Assembly (NCBI GenBank): GCA_963750935.1
Contig: CAVVSR010000009.1
Location: 868,001 to 932,000 of the forward strand
Length of the DNA: 64,000 bases
DNA from: JACCXG01 sp963750935
Lineage (GTDB): Bacteria; Acidobacteriota; Vicinamibacteria; Vicinamibacterales; 2-12-FULL-66-21
Reading direction: 5' to 3'
Numbering within the stretch: the first letter of the stretch is position 1; the number at the start of each line of letters is the position of its first letter. The translations under genes and the position numbers were made by a program. The notes beneath the pieces were generated by a model. The model was given only the letters and a program-made list of their open reading frames with translations, was not told the origin of the DNA and made no database searches. This document shows, piece by piece, positions 1 to 8,541 of the stretch.

Positions 1-679
1 AGTGATCGGCATCGGCCGGCATGATGACGGACGGACGGAAGATGCCTGCGGCAACCGGCATGGTCGCGCGCCGGCTGCGGAGGAAGCGCAGCCGCTGCGT
101 CACGCCCAGATCGGCGGCCAGCGCGTGCGCCATCGGCAGCCACGGCGCATCGGCAACGAGCTGGGTGCGTCGCGACAGCCAGCGAACCGCGGCCAGCCCG
201 ATCGCGAGCCGGGACAACACGGCGATGGCGCCAAACAGCCACACGGCAAGGAGCGCCTGCTGCCAGGTGATGGTCTCAATCCCCGTGAACGACGACACCG
301 ACGTCGCCGCGGGAGCCACATTGGCCGACTCGGTCTGCACGGGTGCCGCGGCCGTCGTGGGCGTCGTCGCCGTCATGGCCGGACGCTGCGGACGGCGCAG
401 CGGTGCGACCGGCGGTGCGTCCACGGCCGCGTCGATCGCGGGCAGCGGAGAGGTCGACGCGAGACGCACGATCGGGAGCTGCCATTTCGGCAGCGCCAGC
501 GTCAGGACCGGGAGTGCGAGGACGCTGCAGAGCGCCAGCGTCCAGACCAGGTGGCGCAGGGCGGCGGACTTGCGGCGCAGCGCGAACGACGCCACGGCGG
601 CCATCGCCAGAATGATGGTGGCTTTGACGACGGCGTCAGCCAGCGGCAGCCATCCGACAGGCAGGGTGTTGATCGTCAT
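1..679 (-). CDS. BlaR1/M56-family membrane peptidase, N-terminal part (runs off left edge)
   Basis: About 226 residues are visible from the ATG at 679. The protein opens with a hydrophobic segment (residues ~10-32), then a second (~47-64), a Pro/Ala/Thr linker, a third segment (~110-130), and a region ending in RPSVIMPADAD. That is the stretch just before the zinc HExxH helix in M56 peptidases; the catalytic helix itself lies outside the window. M56/BlaR1 proteins sense a signal across the membrane and inactivate a BlaI/MecI repressor. It follows the BlaI-like gene with a 2-nt gap and an AGGAG just upstream, so the two are one operon. The ligand cannot be inferred. Confidence 0.8.
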   Translation of the reverse strand, partial: MTINTLPVGWLPLADAVVKATIILAMAAVASFALRRKSAALRHLVWTLALCSVLALPVLTLALPKWQLPIVRLASTSPLPAIDAAVDAPPVAPLRRPQRPAMTATTPTTAAAPVQTESANVAPAATSVSSFTGIETITWQQALLAVWLFGAIAVLSRLAIGLAAVRWLSRRTQLVADAPWLPMAHALAADLGVTQRLRFLRSRRATMPVAAGIFRPSVIMPADADH

Positions 680-681
680 CA

Positions 682-1089
682 CTATGCTCCTGTGCGGCGC
701 GCCTGGTCGATGAGCCGGGCAAGGCGATCGAGCTCGCGTTCGGAGAGGCGGGTATCCGAGCCGTCCAGCAGCGCGGAAATGGCTTGCTCCGCGGAGCCGT
801 CGAAGAAGGTCTGCAGGACGTGCCGGAGGGCCGTGTGCTTGGCGCGTTCCCGCGCCACCGTCGGCAGATAGATGTACCGCGGCCCGTCCTGCTCGTGCCG
901 GACGTGGCCCTTGTCTTCCAGGATCCGCAGCATCGCGCGGACCGCCGAATAGCTGGGCGGATCGGGGAGGGCCGCCTGGACTTCGGCGGCGGTCGCGCGC
1001 CCCTGCGCATAAAGAATGTCGACGATCTGCCGTTCACGGCGGCTGAGATCGAGATGGGGTTCCTGTGGCATCAGCAATGGCTCCGTCAT
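682..1089 (-). CDS. BlaI/MecI/CopY-family transcriptional repressor
   Basis: This 135-residue protein has the BlaI-type winged helix at residues ~14-80, with SRRERQIVDIL, the ALPDPPSYSAVRAML recognition helix and a RYIYLPTV wing. A C-terminal dimerisation half contains LLDGSDTRLSERELDRL. I chose the ATG at 1089 because the longer upstream reading is Cys/Arg-rich and unlike the family. Repressors of this family bind dyad operators and are cleaved after signalling by an M56 partner, which is encoded immediately downstream. A perfect inverted repeat lies 30 nt upstream of the start and is the likely autoregulatory operator. Confidence 0.88.
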   Translation of the reverse strand: MTEPLLMPQEPHLDLSRRERQIVDILYAQGRATAAEVQAALPDPPSYSAVRAMLRILEDKGHVRHEQDGPRYIYLPTVARERAKHTALRHVLQTFFDGSAEQAISALLDGSDTRLSERELDRLARLIDQARRTGA

Positions 1090-1118
1090 GCCAGTTAGAC
1101 GAGGGGCGGCCCGAAAAG

Positions 1119-1136
1119 GTGCTACGAAAATAGCAC
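1119..1136. promoter_or_regulatory. Candidate BlaI-type operator, GTGCTA-N6-TAGCAC
   Basis: This perfect 6-bp inverted repeat with a 6-bp spacer sits 30 bp upstream of the repressor start. BlaI/MecI operators are dyads of similar size with a central TA-rich half-site. A further TAGCA half-site occurs at 1150-1154. Confidence 0.6.
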
Positions 1137-1207
1137 AGCGGCAAAAAAATAGCATCCGGCGGTTTTTACGCCTGTTTTTGCGTTTTGGCGTGCAGGGGCG
1201 GAACTGA

Positions 1208-1226
1208 CATAGCATTTCCCGCTATG
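1208..1226. promoter_or_regulatory. Second dyad CATAGC-N7-GCTATG over the dehydrogenase start
   Basis: This perfect inverted repeat shares the TAGC core with the repressor-proximal dyad and covers the ATG at 1224 of the divergent PQQ-type dehydrogenase. If it is bound, the BlaI-like repressor would control both directions of the 135-bp intergenic region. A chance palindrome cannot be excluded. Confidence 0.4.
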
Positions 1227-2405
1227 CGTAATACCGCTCTTGTCGTGCTCGTCCTCGGCGCGCTCCTCTCGGTCCAGGACCGCGGCGTGACGTCTGGACA
1301 GGTCCCCGAGCAGCCCCCGGCCGACCTCCCGCTCAACCTCATCAAGATGGCGCCCGGTTTCAGCATCGACGTCTACGCGACCGGCGTCCGCGTCGCCCGG
1401 CAGATGACGCTCGGCAGCAAGGGCACGCTGTTCGTGGGAACCCGGAACAAGAACTCCGGCGGGGTGGTCTACGCGGTCGTCGATCGGAACGGCGACCACA
1501 AGGCCGATCAGGTCTACACCATCGCGAAGGGCCTGAACGAGCCGAACGGCGTCGCCTTCCGGCAGGGCGCCCTCTATGTCGCCGAGATCGGCCGCATCAT
1601 CCGCTTCGACGACATCGAGTCCAAGCTCGAGGCGCCGCCCGAGCCGGTCGTCGTGAACGACACGCTGCCCAAGGAAACGCACCACGGCCAGAAGTTCATC
1701 GCCTTCGGCCCGGACGGACTCCTCTACGTGCCGGTCGGCGCGCCCTGCAACGTCTGCGAGCGGGAGGACGAGCGGTTCTCGACGATCATGCGCATGAAGC
1801 CGGACGGCTCGGGGCTGGAAGTGTTCGCGCGCGGCGTGCGCAACACCGTCGGCTTCGACTGGCACCCGCAGACGCGCGAGCTCTGGTTCACCGACAACGG
1901 GCGCGACAACATGGGCGACGACGTGCCGCGAGACGAGCTGAATACGGCGCCGAAGGCCGGCCTCCATTTCGGCTTCCCGTACTGCCACCAGGGTGACGTC
2001 AGCGATCCGGAATTCGGGAGCGCGAAGCGGCCGTGCGCCGAATTCCAGGCCCCGGCCCGTCAGCTCGACGCTCACGTCGCCGCGATCGGCATGCGCTTCT
2101 ACACCGGCACGATGTTCCCGGCCGAGTACCGCAACCAGATCATCATCGCCGAGCATGGCTCGTGGAACCGGTCCACGCCGCAGGGGTACCGCCTGTCGCT
2201 CGCGAAGCTGGAACGCAACAAGGTGATGTCGTACACGCGCTTCGCCGAGGGGTGGCTGCGCGGCCTGAAGCCGGCGCCCGCCGGCGGCGCCATGATCGGC
2301 GACGTCTGGGGCCGCCCCGCCGACGTGCTGGTGATGCCCGACGGTGCGCTGCTGGTGTCCGACGATCGCGCCGGCGTCATTTATCGGATCTGGTACAAGA
2401 GCTGA
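1224..2405 (+). CDS. Secreted PQQ-dependent sugar (sorbosone/aldose-type) dehydrogenase
   Basis: A 393-residue protein with an N-terminal signal peptide (RNTALVVLVLGALLS, cleavage near residue 25), followed by a six-bladed beta-propeller of the soluble PQQ sugar dehydrogenase/sorbosone dehydrogenase family. Recognisable blade motifs include PGFSIDVYA, LNEPNGVAFR, KFIAFGPDGLLYVPVG, GVRNTVGFDWHP, ELWFTDNGRDNMGDD and GRPADVLVMPDGALLVSDD. The enzyme would oxidise a sugar or related substrate in the periplasm. The ATG at 1224 is chosen because the signal peptide begins there; the 13 codons upstream look non-coding. It is divergent from the BlaI/BlaR1 pair and 6 nt from mscL. Confidence 0.85.
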   Translation: MRNTALVVLVLGALLSVQDRGVTSGQVPEQPPADLPLNLIKMAPGFSIDVYATGVRVARQMTLGSKGTLFVGTRNKNSGGVVYAVVDRNGDHKADQVYTIAKGLNEPNGVAFRQGALYVAEIGRIIRFDDIESKLEAPPEPVVVNDTLPKETHHGQKFIAFGPDGLLYVPVGAPCNVCEREDERFSTIMRMKPDGSGLEVFARGVRNTVGFDWHPQTRELWFTDNGRDNMGDDVPRDELNTAPKAGLHFGFPYCHQGDVSDPEFGSAKRPCAEFQAPARQLDAHVAAIGMRFYTGTMFPAEYRNQIIIAEHGSWNRSTPQGYRLSLAKLERNKVMSYTRFAEGWLRGLKPAPAGGAMIGDVWGRPADVLVMPDGALLVSDDRAGVIYRIWYKS

Positions 2406-2411
2406 TCGCAC

Positions 2412-2852
2412 ATGTCGATGCTCAAGGAATTCCGTGATTTCGCCGCCCGCGGCAACGTCATCGATCTCGCCGTCGGCGTGATCATCGGCGCCGCCTTCGG
2501 CAAGATCGTCACCTCGGTCGTCAGCGACCTGATCATGCCGCCGATCGGCATGGCGCTCGGGCGCGTCGACTTCTCGAACTTCTTCGTGGCGCTCGACGGC
2601 GGCGCGTACCCGACGCTCAAGGCGGCCAAGGACGCGTCCGCCCCGGTCGTCGCCTACGGCCTGTTCGTGAACACGCTGGTCGAGTTCCTGATCATCGCCT
2701 TGGTGGTGTTCATGCTGGTCCGGCAGTTGAACAAGCTCAAGAAGCCGGCGCCGGCGACCGACGACGCCCGCGAGTGCCCGTTCTGCCTGTCGCGGATTCC
2801 CCGCAAGGCGACGCGCTGCGCCCACTGCACCGCGACGATCGTCGCCGTCTGA
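2412..2852 (+). CDS. mscL: Large-conductance mechanosensitive channel MscL with C-terminal zinc ribbon
   Basis: Residues 1-110 are a normal MscL: the amphipathic N-terminal helix MLKEFRDFAARGNVIDLAVG, TM1 (~15-45), a periplasmic loop, and TM2 (~80-104) ending in LVRQLNKLKK. MscL opens at high membrane tension to release solutes during hypo-osmotic shock. The usual C-terminal helical bundle is replaced by a short tail with two CxxC knuckles (C122/C125 and C136/C139), a zinc-ribbon layout. An ATG at 2418 is an alternative start. The gene follows the dehydrogenase by 6 nt, so it may be co-transcribed. Confidence 0.93.
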   Translation: MSMLKEFRDFAARGNVIDLAVGVIIGAAFGKIVTSVVSDLIMPPIGMALGRVDFSNFFVALDGGAYPTLKAAKDASAPVVAYGLFVNTLVEFLIIALVVFMLVRQLNKLKKPAPATDDARECPFCLSRIPRKATRCAHCTATIVAV

Positions 2853-2938
2853 TGGTGTCCCTGATCTCGCTTGCGGCGTGCGCGCTCCGCGGCAGGGCGC
2901 GCGGCCTCCGCCGATCCCCTCGTCGCCTTACGGGCTGA

Positions 2939-4192
2939 ATGATGGCGTCATCCTCAGTACCCCGCCGCGCTCCCAGAGAGACGCCGCAAGTGCCCGCGAA
3001 GAGCCGCATGCTGCTCATCGCGTTCGCCCTGCTCGGCCTCGGCGCGTCTACGGCGTCCACCTACGTTCATCACCGGCTGCTCACGACGCCGGCGTACGCA
3101 AGCTTCTGCGACGTCAGCGAACGCGTCAGCTGCACCGAGGCGTATCTGAGTCCGTACGGCAGCGTGCTGGGCATCCCGGTGGCGATCGCTGGCATGGCCT
3201 TCTTCGCAACCGTGCTCCTGCTGGCCGGGGTCGCCGGGCGTCCGGGGTCCGCGGCACGCTCCAACGTGCCCGTTTACGTCTTGCTGCTGTCGACGGTCGC
3301 GCTCGGCGGCGTGGCCTACCTGGCGTGGGCGTCGTACATGGTGCTCGGCGTGTTCTGCGTCCTGTGCGCCTTGACGTATGTCGCGGTCGCCGGCCTCTTC
3401 GTGACCGCCCTCCGTTCGCGCCAGTCCTCCGCCATACCTGTTTCACGCCGGGCGATGCGCGACCTCGGCACGCTCGCCACCAGTCCATGGGCCATCGTCC
3501 TCGTGGTTCTCGCCGTGGCCGCGGTCGTTGCCACGCGCACGCTCTTCCCCGCCGTGCAGGCCAGTCCGGTGGCCGCCGCGCCGGCGCCGGCGATGCCCGC
3601 GTTGACGGACCAGCAGCGCGCCCAGCTCGAGGCCTGGTGGGACCTGCAGCCCAGGATCGACCTGCCGATACCGATGGCGCCAGGTGCGACCGTCCAGATC
3701 GTGAAGTTCAGCGACTATCAATGCCCCGGCTGCCGCGCGGCGCACGACACCCTGAAGGCGGTGCTGTCGAAGCACACGGACGGATCCGTGCAGTTCGTGA
3801 TGAAGCACTATCCGCTGGAGGCGGAGTGCAACCCGCGGGCGCCCGGCAACCACCTCGCCGCCTGCGAGGCCGCGGCGGCCTACGTGATGGCAAAGGGCTC
3901 GCCCGCGCAGGGCACCCTCGACGACTGGCTGTTCGCCAACCAGCGAACGCTCACCCGTGACGTCGTCCGACAGGCGGCCCGGGACCTTGCGGGGATCGGG
4001 GACTTCGACGCGCGTTACGAGCAGGCGCTGCAGGAGGTCCGCGCCGACGCGAGTCTGGGCGGAACGGTCGACGTCCAGACTACGCCGACCATCTATCTGA
4101 ACGGCCGGCAGATTGCCGGCCGCGGCAATAGCCTTCCCCCGGCGCCTTACGTCGACGCGCTCATCGAGATCGCGCGAAAACGCGGGCGCTGA
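2939..4192 (+). CDS. VKOR-DsbA fusion (disulfide-bond forming membrane protein)
   Basis: A 417-residue protein. Residues ~22-195 form a vitamin K epoxide reductase-like four-to-five-helix domain with the loop cysteines C57 and C65 and the active-site CVLC (C140/C143). A Pro/Ala linker follows, then a DsbA/thioredoxin-like domain (~245-417) with the CPGC active site at 262-265 and a cis-Pro region near TTPTIYLNG. VKOR homologues reoxidise thioredoxin-like partners using quinone, so the fusion is a self-contained oxidative-folding enzyme for exported proteins. There are two adjacent ATG codons (2939, 2942). Intact, with no frameshift. Confidence 0.9.
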   Translation: MMASSSVPRRAPRETPQVPAKSRMLLIAFALLGLGASTASTYVHHRLLTTPAYASFCDVSERVSCTEAYLSPYGSVLGIPVAIAGMAFFATVLLLAGVAGRPGSAARSNVPVYVLLLSTVALGGVAYLAWASYMVLGVFCVLCALTYVAVAGLFVTALRSRQSSAIPVSRRAMRDLGTLATSPWAIVLVVLAVAAVVATRTLFPAVQASPVAAAPAPAMPALTDQQRAQLEAWWDLQPRIDLPIPMAPGATVQIVKFSDYQCPGCRAAHDTLKAVLSKHTDGSVQFVMKHYPLEAECNPRAPGNHLAACEAAAAYVMAKGSPAQGTLDDWLFANQRTLTRDVVRQAARDLAGIGDFDARYEQALQEVRADASLGGTVDVQTTPTIYLNGRQIAGRGNSLPPAPYVDALIEIARKRGR

Positions 4193-4241
4193 GTTCGCGA
4201 GTCCTCAGTCCCGGCGCCAATCCGCCCATCGCCGGCGACCG

Positions 4242-4649
4242 CTACCAGATCACGCTTACGGCGCCGGACTCCCTGATCACCGCATCACGGGTGATCAGAG
4301 GCAGGCCGACCGACTGCGCCGCGGCGACGATCAGCCCGTCGAACGGGTCGCGCGTGAATCGCAGCTCGTCGGCCAGGAAGACCTGATCGGGGCTCAGGTC
4401 GAGCGGCTGGAAGGCGGGGTTGCTGAAGAGATCGTCGAAGAACTGCCGGACGCTGCGCCGCAGGTTGACGCGTGCGACGCGGGCGAGCAGGCTGCACTCC
4501 CACATGACGGCGGCTGGCACGTACAGCGTCACGTCGCGCGACTCGCAGCGCGCGAACATCGCGCCCGCCTTCGTCCCGAGCCGGCCGCCGCCCGCCGCGT
4601 GGAAGAGCAGGGGATGGGTGTCGGTGACGGCGCCGGACGCTTTAGCCAC
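4242..4649 (-). CDS. vapC: VapC-type PIN-domain toxin
   Basis: A 135-residue PIN-domain protein read from a GTG at 4649, which overlaps the antitoxin stop (GTGGCTAA). The first acidic residue is in VTDTHPLLF, the second in VMWECSLLAR, and the last acidic cluster is in TRDPFDGLIVAAAQ followed by LITRDAVI. PIN toxins are Mg-dependent RNases, mostly cutting tRNA or rRNA. The in-frame ATG further upstream would lie deep inside the antitoxin gene, so the coupled GTG start is preferred. Confidence 0.85.
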   Translation of the reverse strand: MAKASGAVTDTHPLLFHAAGGGRLGTKAGAMFARCESRDVTLYVPAAVMWECSLLARVARVNLRRSVRQFFDDLFSNPAFQPLDLSPDQVFLADELRFTRDPFDGLIVAAAQSVGLPLITRDAVIRESGAVSVIW

Positions 4650-4956
4650 GCCGCCGCCGCTCTTTCCCCGGCGATCCATATCGCTCGCGTGCCTCGGCCA
4701 CAATCAGCGGCCGCGCCAGCGAGCCTTCGAACTGCGCGAGCATCGCGGCGTCCGCCCGTTCCAGCATCGGATCGGACGAATCGATATCGACCGTACCCGC
4801 CACGGAGCGCGACGGCCCGATCCGTCCGGTCGCACGGGCCGCGCTCACGATCTGGTCGAGCAGCTCGCTCATGCTTTCCCCGGCCGCAATCGCCCGCCCC
4901 TTCAGCCACGTCACGTTCTCTGTATGCAGCGTGACCGACACGGCTTTCTTGCCCAT
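4642..4956 (-). CDS. Ribbon-helix-helix antitoxin of the VapC pair
   Basis: A 104-residue protein. The N-terminal ~45 residues (KKAVSVTLHTENVTWLKG then ESMSELLDQIVSAAR) fit a ribbon-helix-helix DNA-binding fold. The acidic middle (VDIDSSDPMLERADAAML) and the C-terminal helix would wrap the toxin. It is the first gene of a two-gene operon in which the toxin start overlaps this stop. The TATAAT box is so close to the ATG that the message should be leaderless. Confidence 0.82.
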   Translation of the reverse strand: MGKKAVSVTLHTENVTWLKGRAIAAGESMSELLDQIVSAARATGRIGPSRSVAGTVDIDSSDPMLERADAAMLAQFEGSLARPLIVAEARERYGSPGKERRRRG

Positions 4957-4961
4957 ATACG

Positions 4962-4980
4962 ATGATTATATCATATAACA
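4962..4980 (-). promoter_or_regulatory. Toxin-antitoxin promoter with embedded operator; predicted leaderless
   Basis: On the minus strand TATAAT (4970-4965) lies 8 nt before the antitoxin ATG at 4956, so transcription should begin at or next to the start codon. The box is embedded in a dyad ATGAT-TAT-ATCAT (4962-4974), a natural ribbon-helix-helix operator. This is the most AT-rich stretch in the first 10 kb. Confidence 0.55.
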
Positions 4981-5230
4981 TTCAAGCAGTGGTAAGGCAG
5001 ACCAGCGCCGGACGGTTCCGTAGACCCGCGGCCGTGCGCCCTGCCGCGCCGCGCCCCTGAGCTTCTTCGTCCCCCCCTTGACGTCGCCGGTCTCCATGGG
5101 CAGGCCCGCACGAGCCACCACCAATTCGTCGCTTTCGGACCGTCGGCTGGCCCTAACGGGTCTCGCCTACCCACCTTGATTTGTGACATCATGGAGCACC
5201 GCTCCAGACGTCAAGTCTCTCGGTTTACAC

Positions 5231-8200
5231 ATGTTCTGTCCGCGCTGCGGCGTCGGGTTGTCTCGGGCATTGGAAGCGTGCTCAGGCTGTGGCGCCGACT
5301 TGCGTCCGCTCATCAGCACGGGGTTCTTCGCGCCGTCATCCGACGTCACCAAAGCAGAGGCGGACGACGACGTCACGGTCTCGATCAACCTCAGCCCAGT
5401 CGAAGACGTCACTCGCGAAGGGCCGCTGACGCCTCCCGACAGCGATTTGACCGTACTCGGCCTGCCGCTCACGGGCGTCCAGGAGGACCCCGACGTTACG
5501 CGCGGCGACAACATGCAGGGCCTGCTCGCCTCCCGGGCACTGCGAGAGGCCACGCCGGTTTCGAAGCCCCGCCCATCGAGCAGTTCCAGCGGCCTCAGGC
5601 CGCCTCGCACTGGCGGCGGGAAGCCAGGGGAGGGCCCGCTCGAGATCGGCCAGGTGCTCGGCAGCCGCTATCACATCATCCGGCTGCTCGGCATCGGCGG
5701 CATGGGCGCGGTCTACCAGGCGTGGGACTCGGAACTGGAAGTGGCGCTGGCGTTCAAGGTCATCCGGCCCGACGCGATCGGCGATCCGGTGGCGGCCGCC
5801 GCGGTGGAAATGCGGTTCAAGCGCGAGCTGCTGCTGGCGCGCCAGGTGACGCATCCCAACGTCGTGCGCATTCACGACCTCGGCGAGATCGACGGCATGA
5901 AATACATCACCATGCCGTACATCGAGGGACGGGACGTCTTCGACATCCTCGCCGAGAGCAAGACGCTGCCGGTGCCCCGGGTCCTCAACATCGCCAAGCA
6001 GGTCGTCTCCGGCCTCTGCGCCGCGCACGCCGCCGGCGTGGTGCACCGTGATCTGAAGCCCGCCAACATCATGATCGACGCCGAGGACCGCGCGCAGATC
6101 ATGGACTTCGGGATCGCGCGGGGCACGACCGACGCGGTGGAGGTGCCGACCGCCGACGGCACGCTGACCCGTCGCGCCGCCGCGGACGAGACGCGGGCCG
6201 GCACGGTCGTCGGCACGATCGAATACATGGCGCCCGAGCAGGCCCGCGCCGAACCGACCGACCATCGCGCCGACATCTACGCGCTCGGCCTGATCATGTA
6301 CCGGATGATCGTCGGCCGGCGGTTTGCCGAAGGGGCGACCGACGCGTACTCCGATCTGATGGCGCGTATGACGACGCCGCCGACGCCGCTCCGCGAAGTC
6401 GATCCCACCGTGCCCGAAGCGGTCGACCAGGTCGTCACCAAGTGCCTGCAGCCCGATCCGGCGGCGCGCTACCAGCTGACCAGCGATCTCCTGACGGCGC
6501 TCGAGAGGCTCGACGAGAACGGCATTCCGCTGCCCGAGCCGACGCCGCTCTACCGGACCTGGAAGTTCTGGACGGTCGCGGCATCGCTCACCGCCGTCCT
6601 CATCGGCGGGACCTGGTGGTTTGCGCAGCTGTTCGCGCCCACGCTGCCGGTTACGCACGATCCCGTACTGGTGCTGATTTCTGACTTCGTGAACGGCACC
6701 GGCGACGCGATGTTCGGAAACGTCCTGGAGCAGTCACTGGGTGAAGCCGTCGAAGGTGCGACGTTCGTCACCTCGTACGATCGGAGGAACGCGCTGCGCG
6801 TCGCGACGCAGCTCAACGCCGGCAAGACGCTCGACGAGAAGGTGGCACGAGTGGTGGCGCAGCGCGAGGGCGTCAACATCGTGCTCGCGGGCGGCATCGT
6901 GCCCGACGGGTCCGGCTACCGGCTCTCCGTACGCGGCATCAACCCGGCCGACGGCACCCAGACGATGGCCAGCGAGGTGCGCGCGGCGGGCAAGAACGAA
7001 GTCCTGAGCGCGATCGGACGGCTCGGCGCCGACATCCGCAAAGGCCTTGGCGACACCGACACCGCACGGGCGCAGGCGGCGACCGAGATGTTGAGCGCAT
7101 CTTCGCTGGAAGCCGTCGGCGAGTACATCAAGGGCCAGGAACTGACGCGCCAGACGCGCGACGACGAGGCGATCCCGTACTTCAAGCGCGCGACCGAGCT
7201 CGATCCCAACTTCGGCCGCGCCTATTCGGCCTGGGGCACCGCGGCATTCAAGATCGGCAATCAGGAGGAAGCGGAAGCCCAGCATAAGAAGGCCCTGTCG
7301 CTGATGGACCGCATGACGGAACGCGAGCGCTTCCGTACGCTCGGCGTCTATTACCTGGCCGGCAGCAAGAACTACGACGAGGCGATCAAGAACTTTACCG
7401 ACCTTGTCGAGCGATATCCGTTCGATGGTGCCGGATACAACAACCTTGCGGTCGCGTACTCCAACAAGCTGGACTTTCCGAAGGCGTCTGAAAACGGCCG
7501 CAAGGCGCTGCAGATTTTTCCGAACAACCGGTTGTACCGGTCGAACTACGCGCTCTATGCGATGTACGCCGGCGACTTCAAGGCATCAGCCGCAGAGGCT
7601 GGCAACCTGCTGAAGGAAGACCCGAACTATTTCATGGCCTACCTGCCCCTCGCCATGGAGGCGCTGTCGCGTGGCGACGTCACGACGGCGCGGACGCTTT
7701 ATACGCAAATGGGGCAGGTGAACGCGCGCGCGGCCTCGCTCGCCAATATCGGCCTTGCCGATATCGACATATTCGAGGGCCTGACCCAGGACGCGATCGG
7801 GCTGCTTTCGGAAGGGATCAAGGCGGACATCGAGGCGAAGAGCGAAGCTCGCGCCAGCGTGAAGCGGATGGCGATCGCGGAAGCGCTCGATCTCGACGGC
7901 AACCAGCGGGCGGCCGAGGCGGCGGCCCGCGAAGCGATCGCCGCGCTGAAGACGGAGCCGATCCTCGTGCCCGCAGGCCGGATTTTCGCCGCCGGGCGGC
8001 GCCAGGACGACGTCGACGGCGTCGTCCAGATCCTGGCGAACGAGTTCGAGCCGCAGAAGCGCGCCTATGCCCGGATCATCGATGCGCTCGACTACATGGG
8101 CCGCAAGCGCTACGTGGATGCCGTCGATTCGCTGAAGGCGGCGATCGGGTTCTCCGACCTCTGGCTGGCCCGGTTCTACCTGGGCGTCGCGTATGAAATC

Positions 8201-8467
8201 GGCGGCCGCCACACCGAGGCGCTGGATCAGTTCGGCCGATGCGAGAAGCGCCGCGGCGAAGCCACCGCGCTGTTCATCGACGAGGTGCCGACCTACCGCT
8301 ATCTCGCCCCGCTGCCGTACTGGATGGCGCGCGCCCAGGCGGAGCTCGGTCAGGTCACGCAGGCCAAAGCCAACTACGAAGCGTTCCTCGCCCAGAGGAA
8401 AGGGCCCACGCGCGATCCCCTCGTCGCCGACGCCCGAGATCGCCTCGCCAGGCTCGCCACCCGCTGA
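5231..8467 (+). CDS. Membrane Ser/Thr protein kinase with zinc-ribbon N-terminus and TPR sensor half
   Basis: About 1,078 residues from the ATG at 5231, chosen because a zinc ribbon begins there (C3, C6, C17, C20). A disordered linker precedes a Hanks-type kinase domain (~145-410) with GIGGMGAVYQ, the VHRDLKPANIMI catalytic loop, MDFGIARG and GTIEYMAPEQ. One TM helix (~443-466, WKFWTVAASLTAVLIGG) leads to a domain resembling the TolB N-terminal fold (VLVLISDFVNGTGDAMF onward) and then TPR-like repeats to the end (EAIPYFKRATELDPNFGRAY). Such kinases are common in Acidobacteria; their targets are unknown. A 16-codon upstream extension is possible but lacks family resemblance. No frameshift. Confidence 0.9.
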   Translation: MFCPRCGVGLSRALEACSGCGADLRPLISTGFFAPSSDVTKAEADDDVTVSINLSPVEDVTREGPLTPPDSDLTVLGLPLTGVQEDPDVTRGDNMQGLLASRALREATPVSKPRPSSSSSGLRPPRTGGGKPGEGPLEIGQVLGSRYHIIRLLGIGGMGAVYQAWDSELEVALAFKVIRPDAIGDPVAAAAVEMRFKRELLLARQVTHPNVVRIHDLGEIDGMKYITMPYIEGRDVFDILAESKTLPVPRVLNIAKQVVSGLCAAHAAGVVHRDLKPANIMIDAEDRAQIMDFGIARGTTDAVEVPTADGTLTRRAAADETRAGTVVGTIEYMAPEQARAEPTDHRADIYALGLIMYRMIVGRRFAEGATDAYSDLMARMTTPPTPLREVDPTVPEAVDQVVTKCLQPDPAARYQLTSDLLTALERLDENGIPLPEPTPLYRTWKFWTVAASLTAVLIGGTWWFAQLFAPTLPVTHDPVLVLISDFVNGTGDAMFGNVLEQSLGEAVEGATFVTSYDRRNALRVATQLNAGKTLDEKVARVVAQREGVNIVLAGGIVPDGSGYRLSVRGINPADGTQTMASEVRAAGKNEVLSAIGRLGADIRKGLGDTDTARAQAATEMLSASSLEAVGEYIKGQELTRQTRDDEAIPYFKRATELDPNFGRAYSAWGTAAFKIGNQEEAEAQHKKALSLMDRMTERERFRTLGVYYLAGSKNYDEAIKNFTDLVERYPFDGAGYNNLAVAYSNKLDFPKASENGRKALQIFPNNRLYRSNYALYAMYAGDFKASAAEAGNLLKEDPNYFMAYLPLAMEALSRGDVTTARTLYTQMGQVNARAASLANIGLADIDIFEGLTQDAIGLLSEGIKADIEAKSEARASVKRMAIAEALDLDGNQRAAEAAAREAIAALKTEPILVPAGRIFAAGRRQDDVDGVVQILANEFEPQKRAYARIIDALDYMGRKRYVDAVDSLKAAIGFSDLWLARFYLGVAYEIGGRHTEALDQFGRCEKRRGEATALFIDEVPTYRYLAPLPYWMARAQAELGQVTQAKANYEAFLAQRKGPTRDPLVADARDRLARLATR

Positions 8468-8480
8468 TCCGGGGACAAAA

Positions 8481-8510
8481 CAACGGCCGGACCCGAAGGC
8501 CCGGCCGTTG
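8481..8510 (-). terminator. Intrinsic terminator hairpin between convergent genes
   Basis: A perfect 10-bp stem (CAACGGCCGG / CCGGCCGTTG) with a 10-nt loop sits between the kinase stop at 8467 and the opposing stop at 8542. Read on the minus strand the stem is followed by TTTTGTCC, so it suits the large secreted-protein gene; on the plus strand there is no T-run. Confidence 0.7.
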
Positions 8511-8541
8511 GTCGATCGCTACTTCCGATATCCCGACTGAG

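Noticed and set aside
1122..2825. A 567-residue open frame on the minus strand
   Set aside because: It is antisense to the PQQ-type dehydrogenase and mscL, is Arg/Gly/His-rich as GC-rich shadow frames are, and has no family resemblance.
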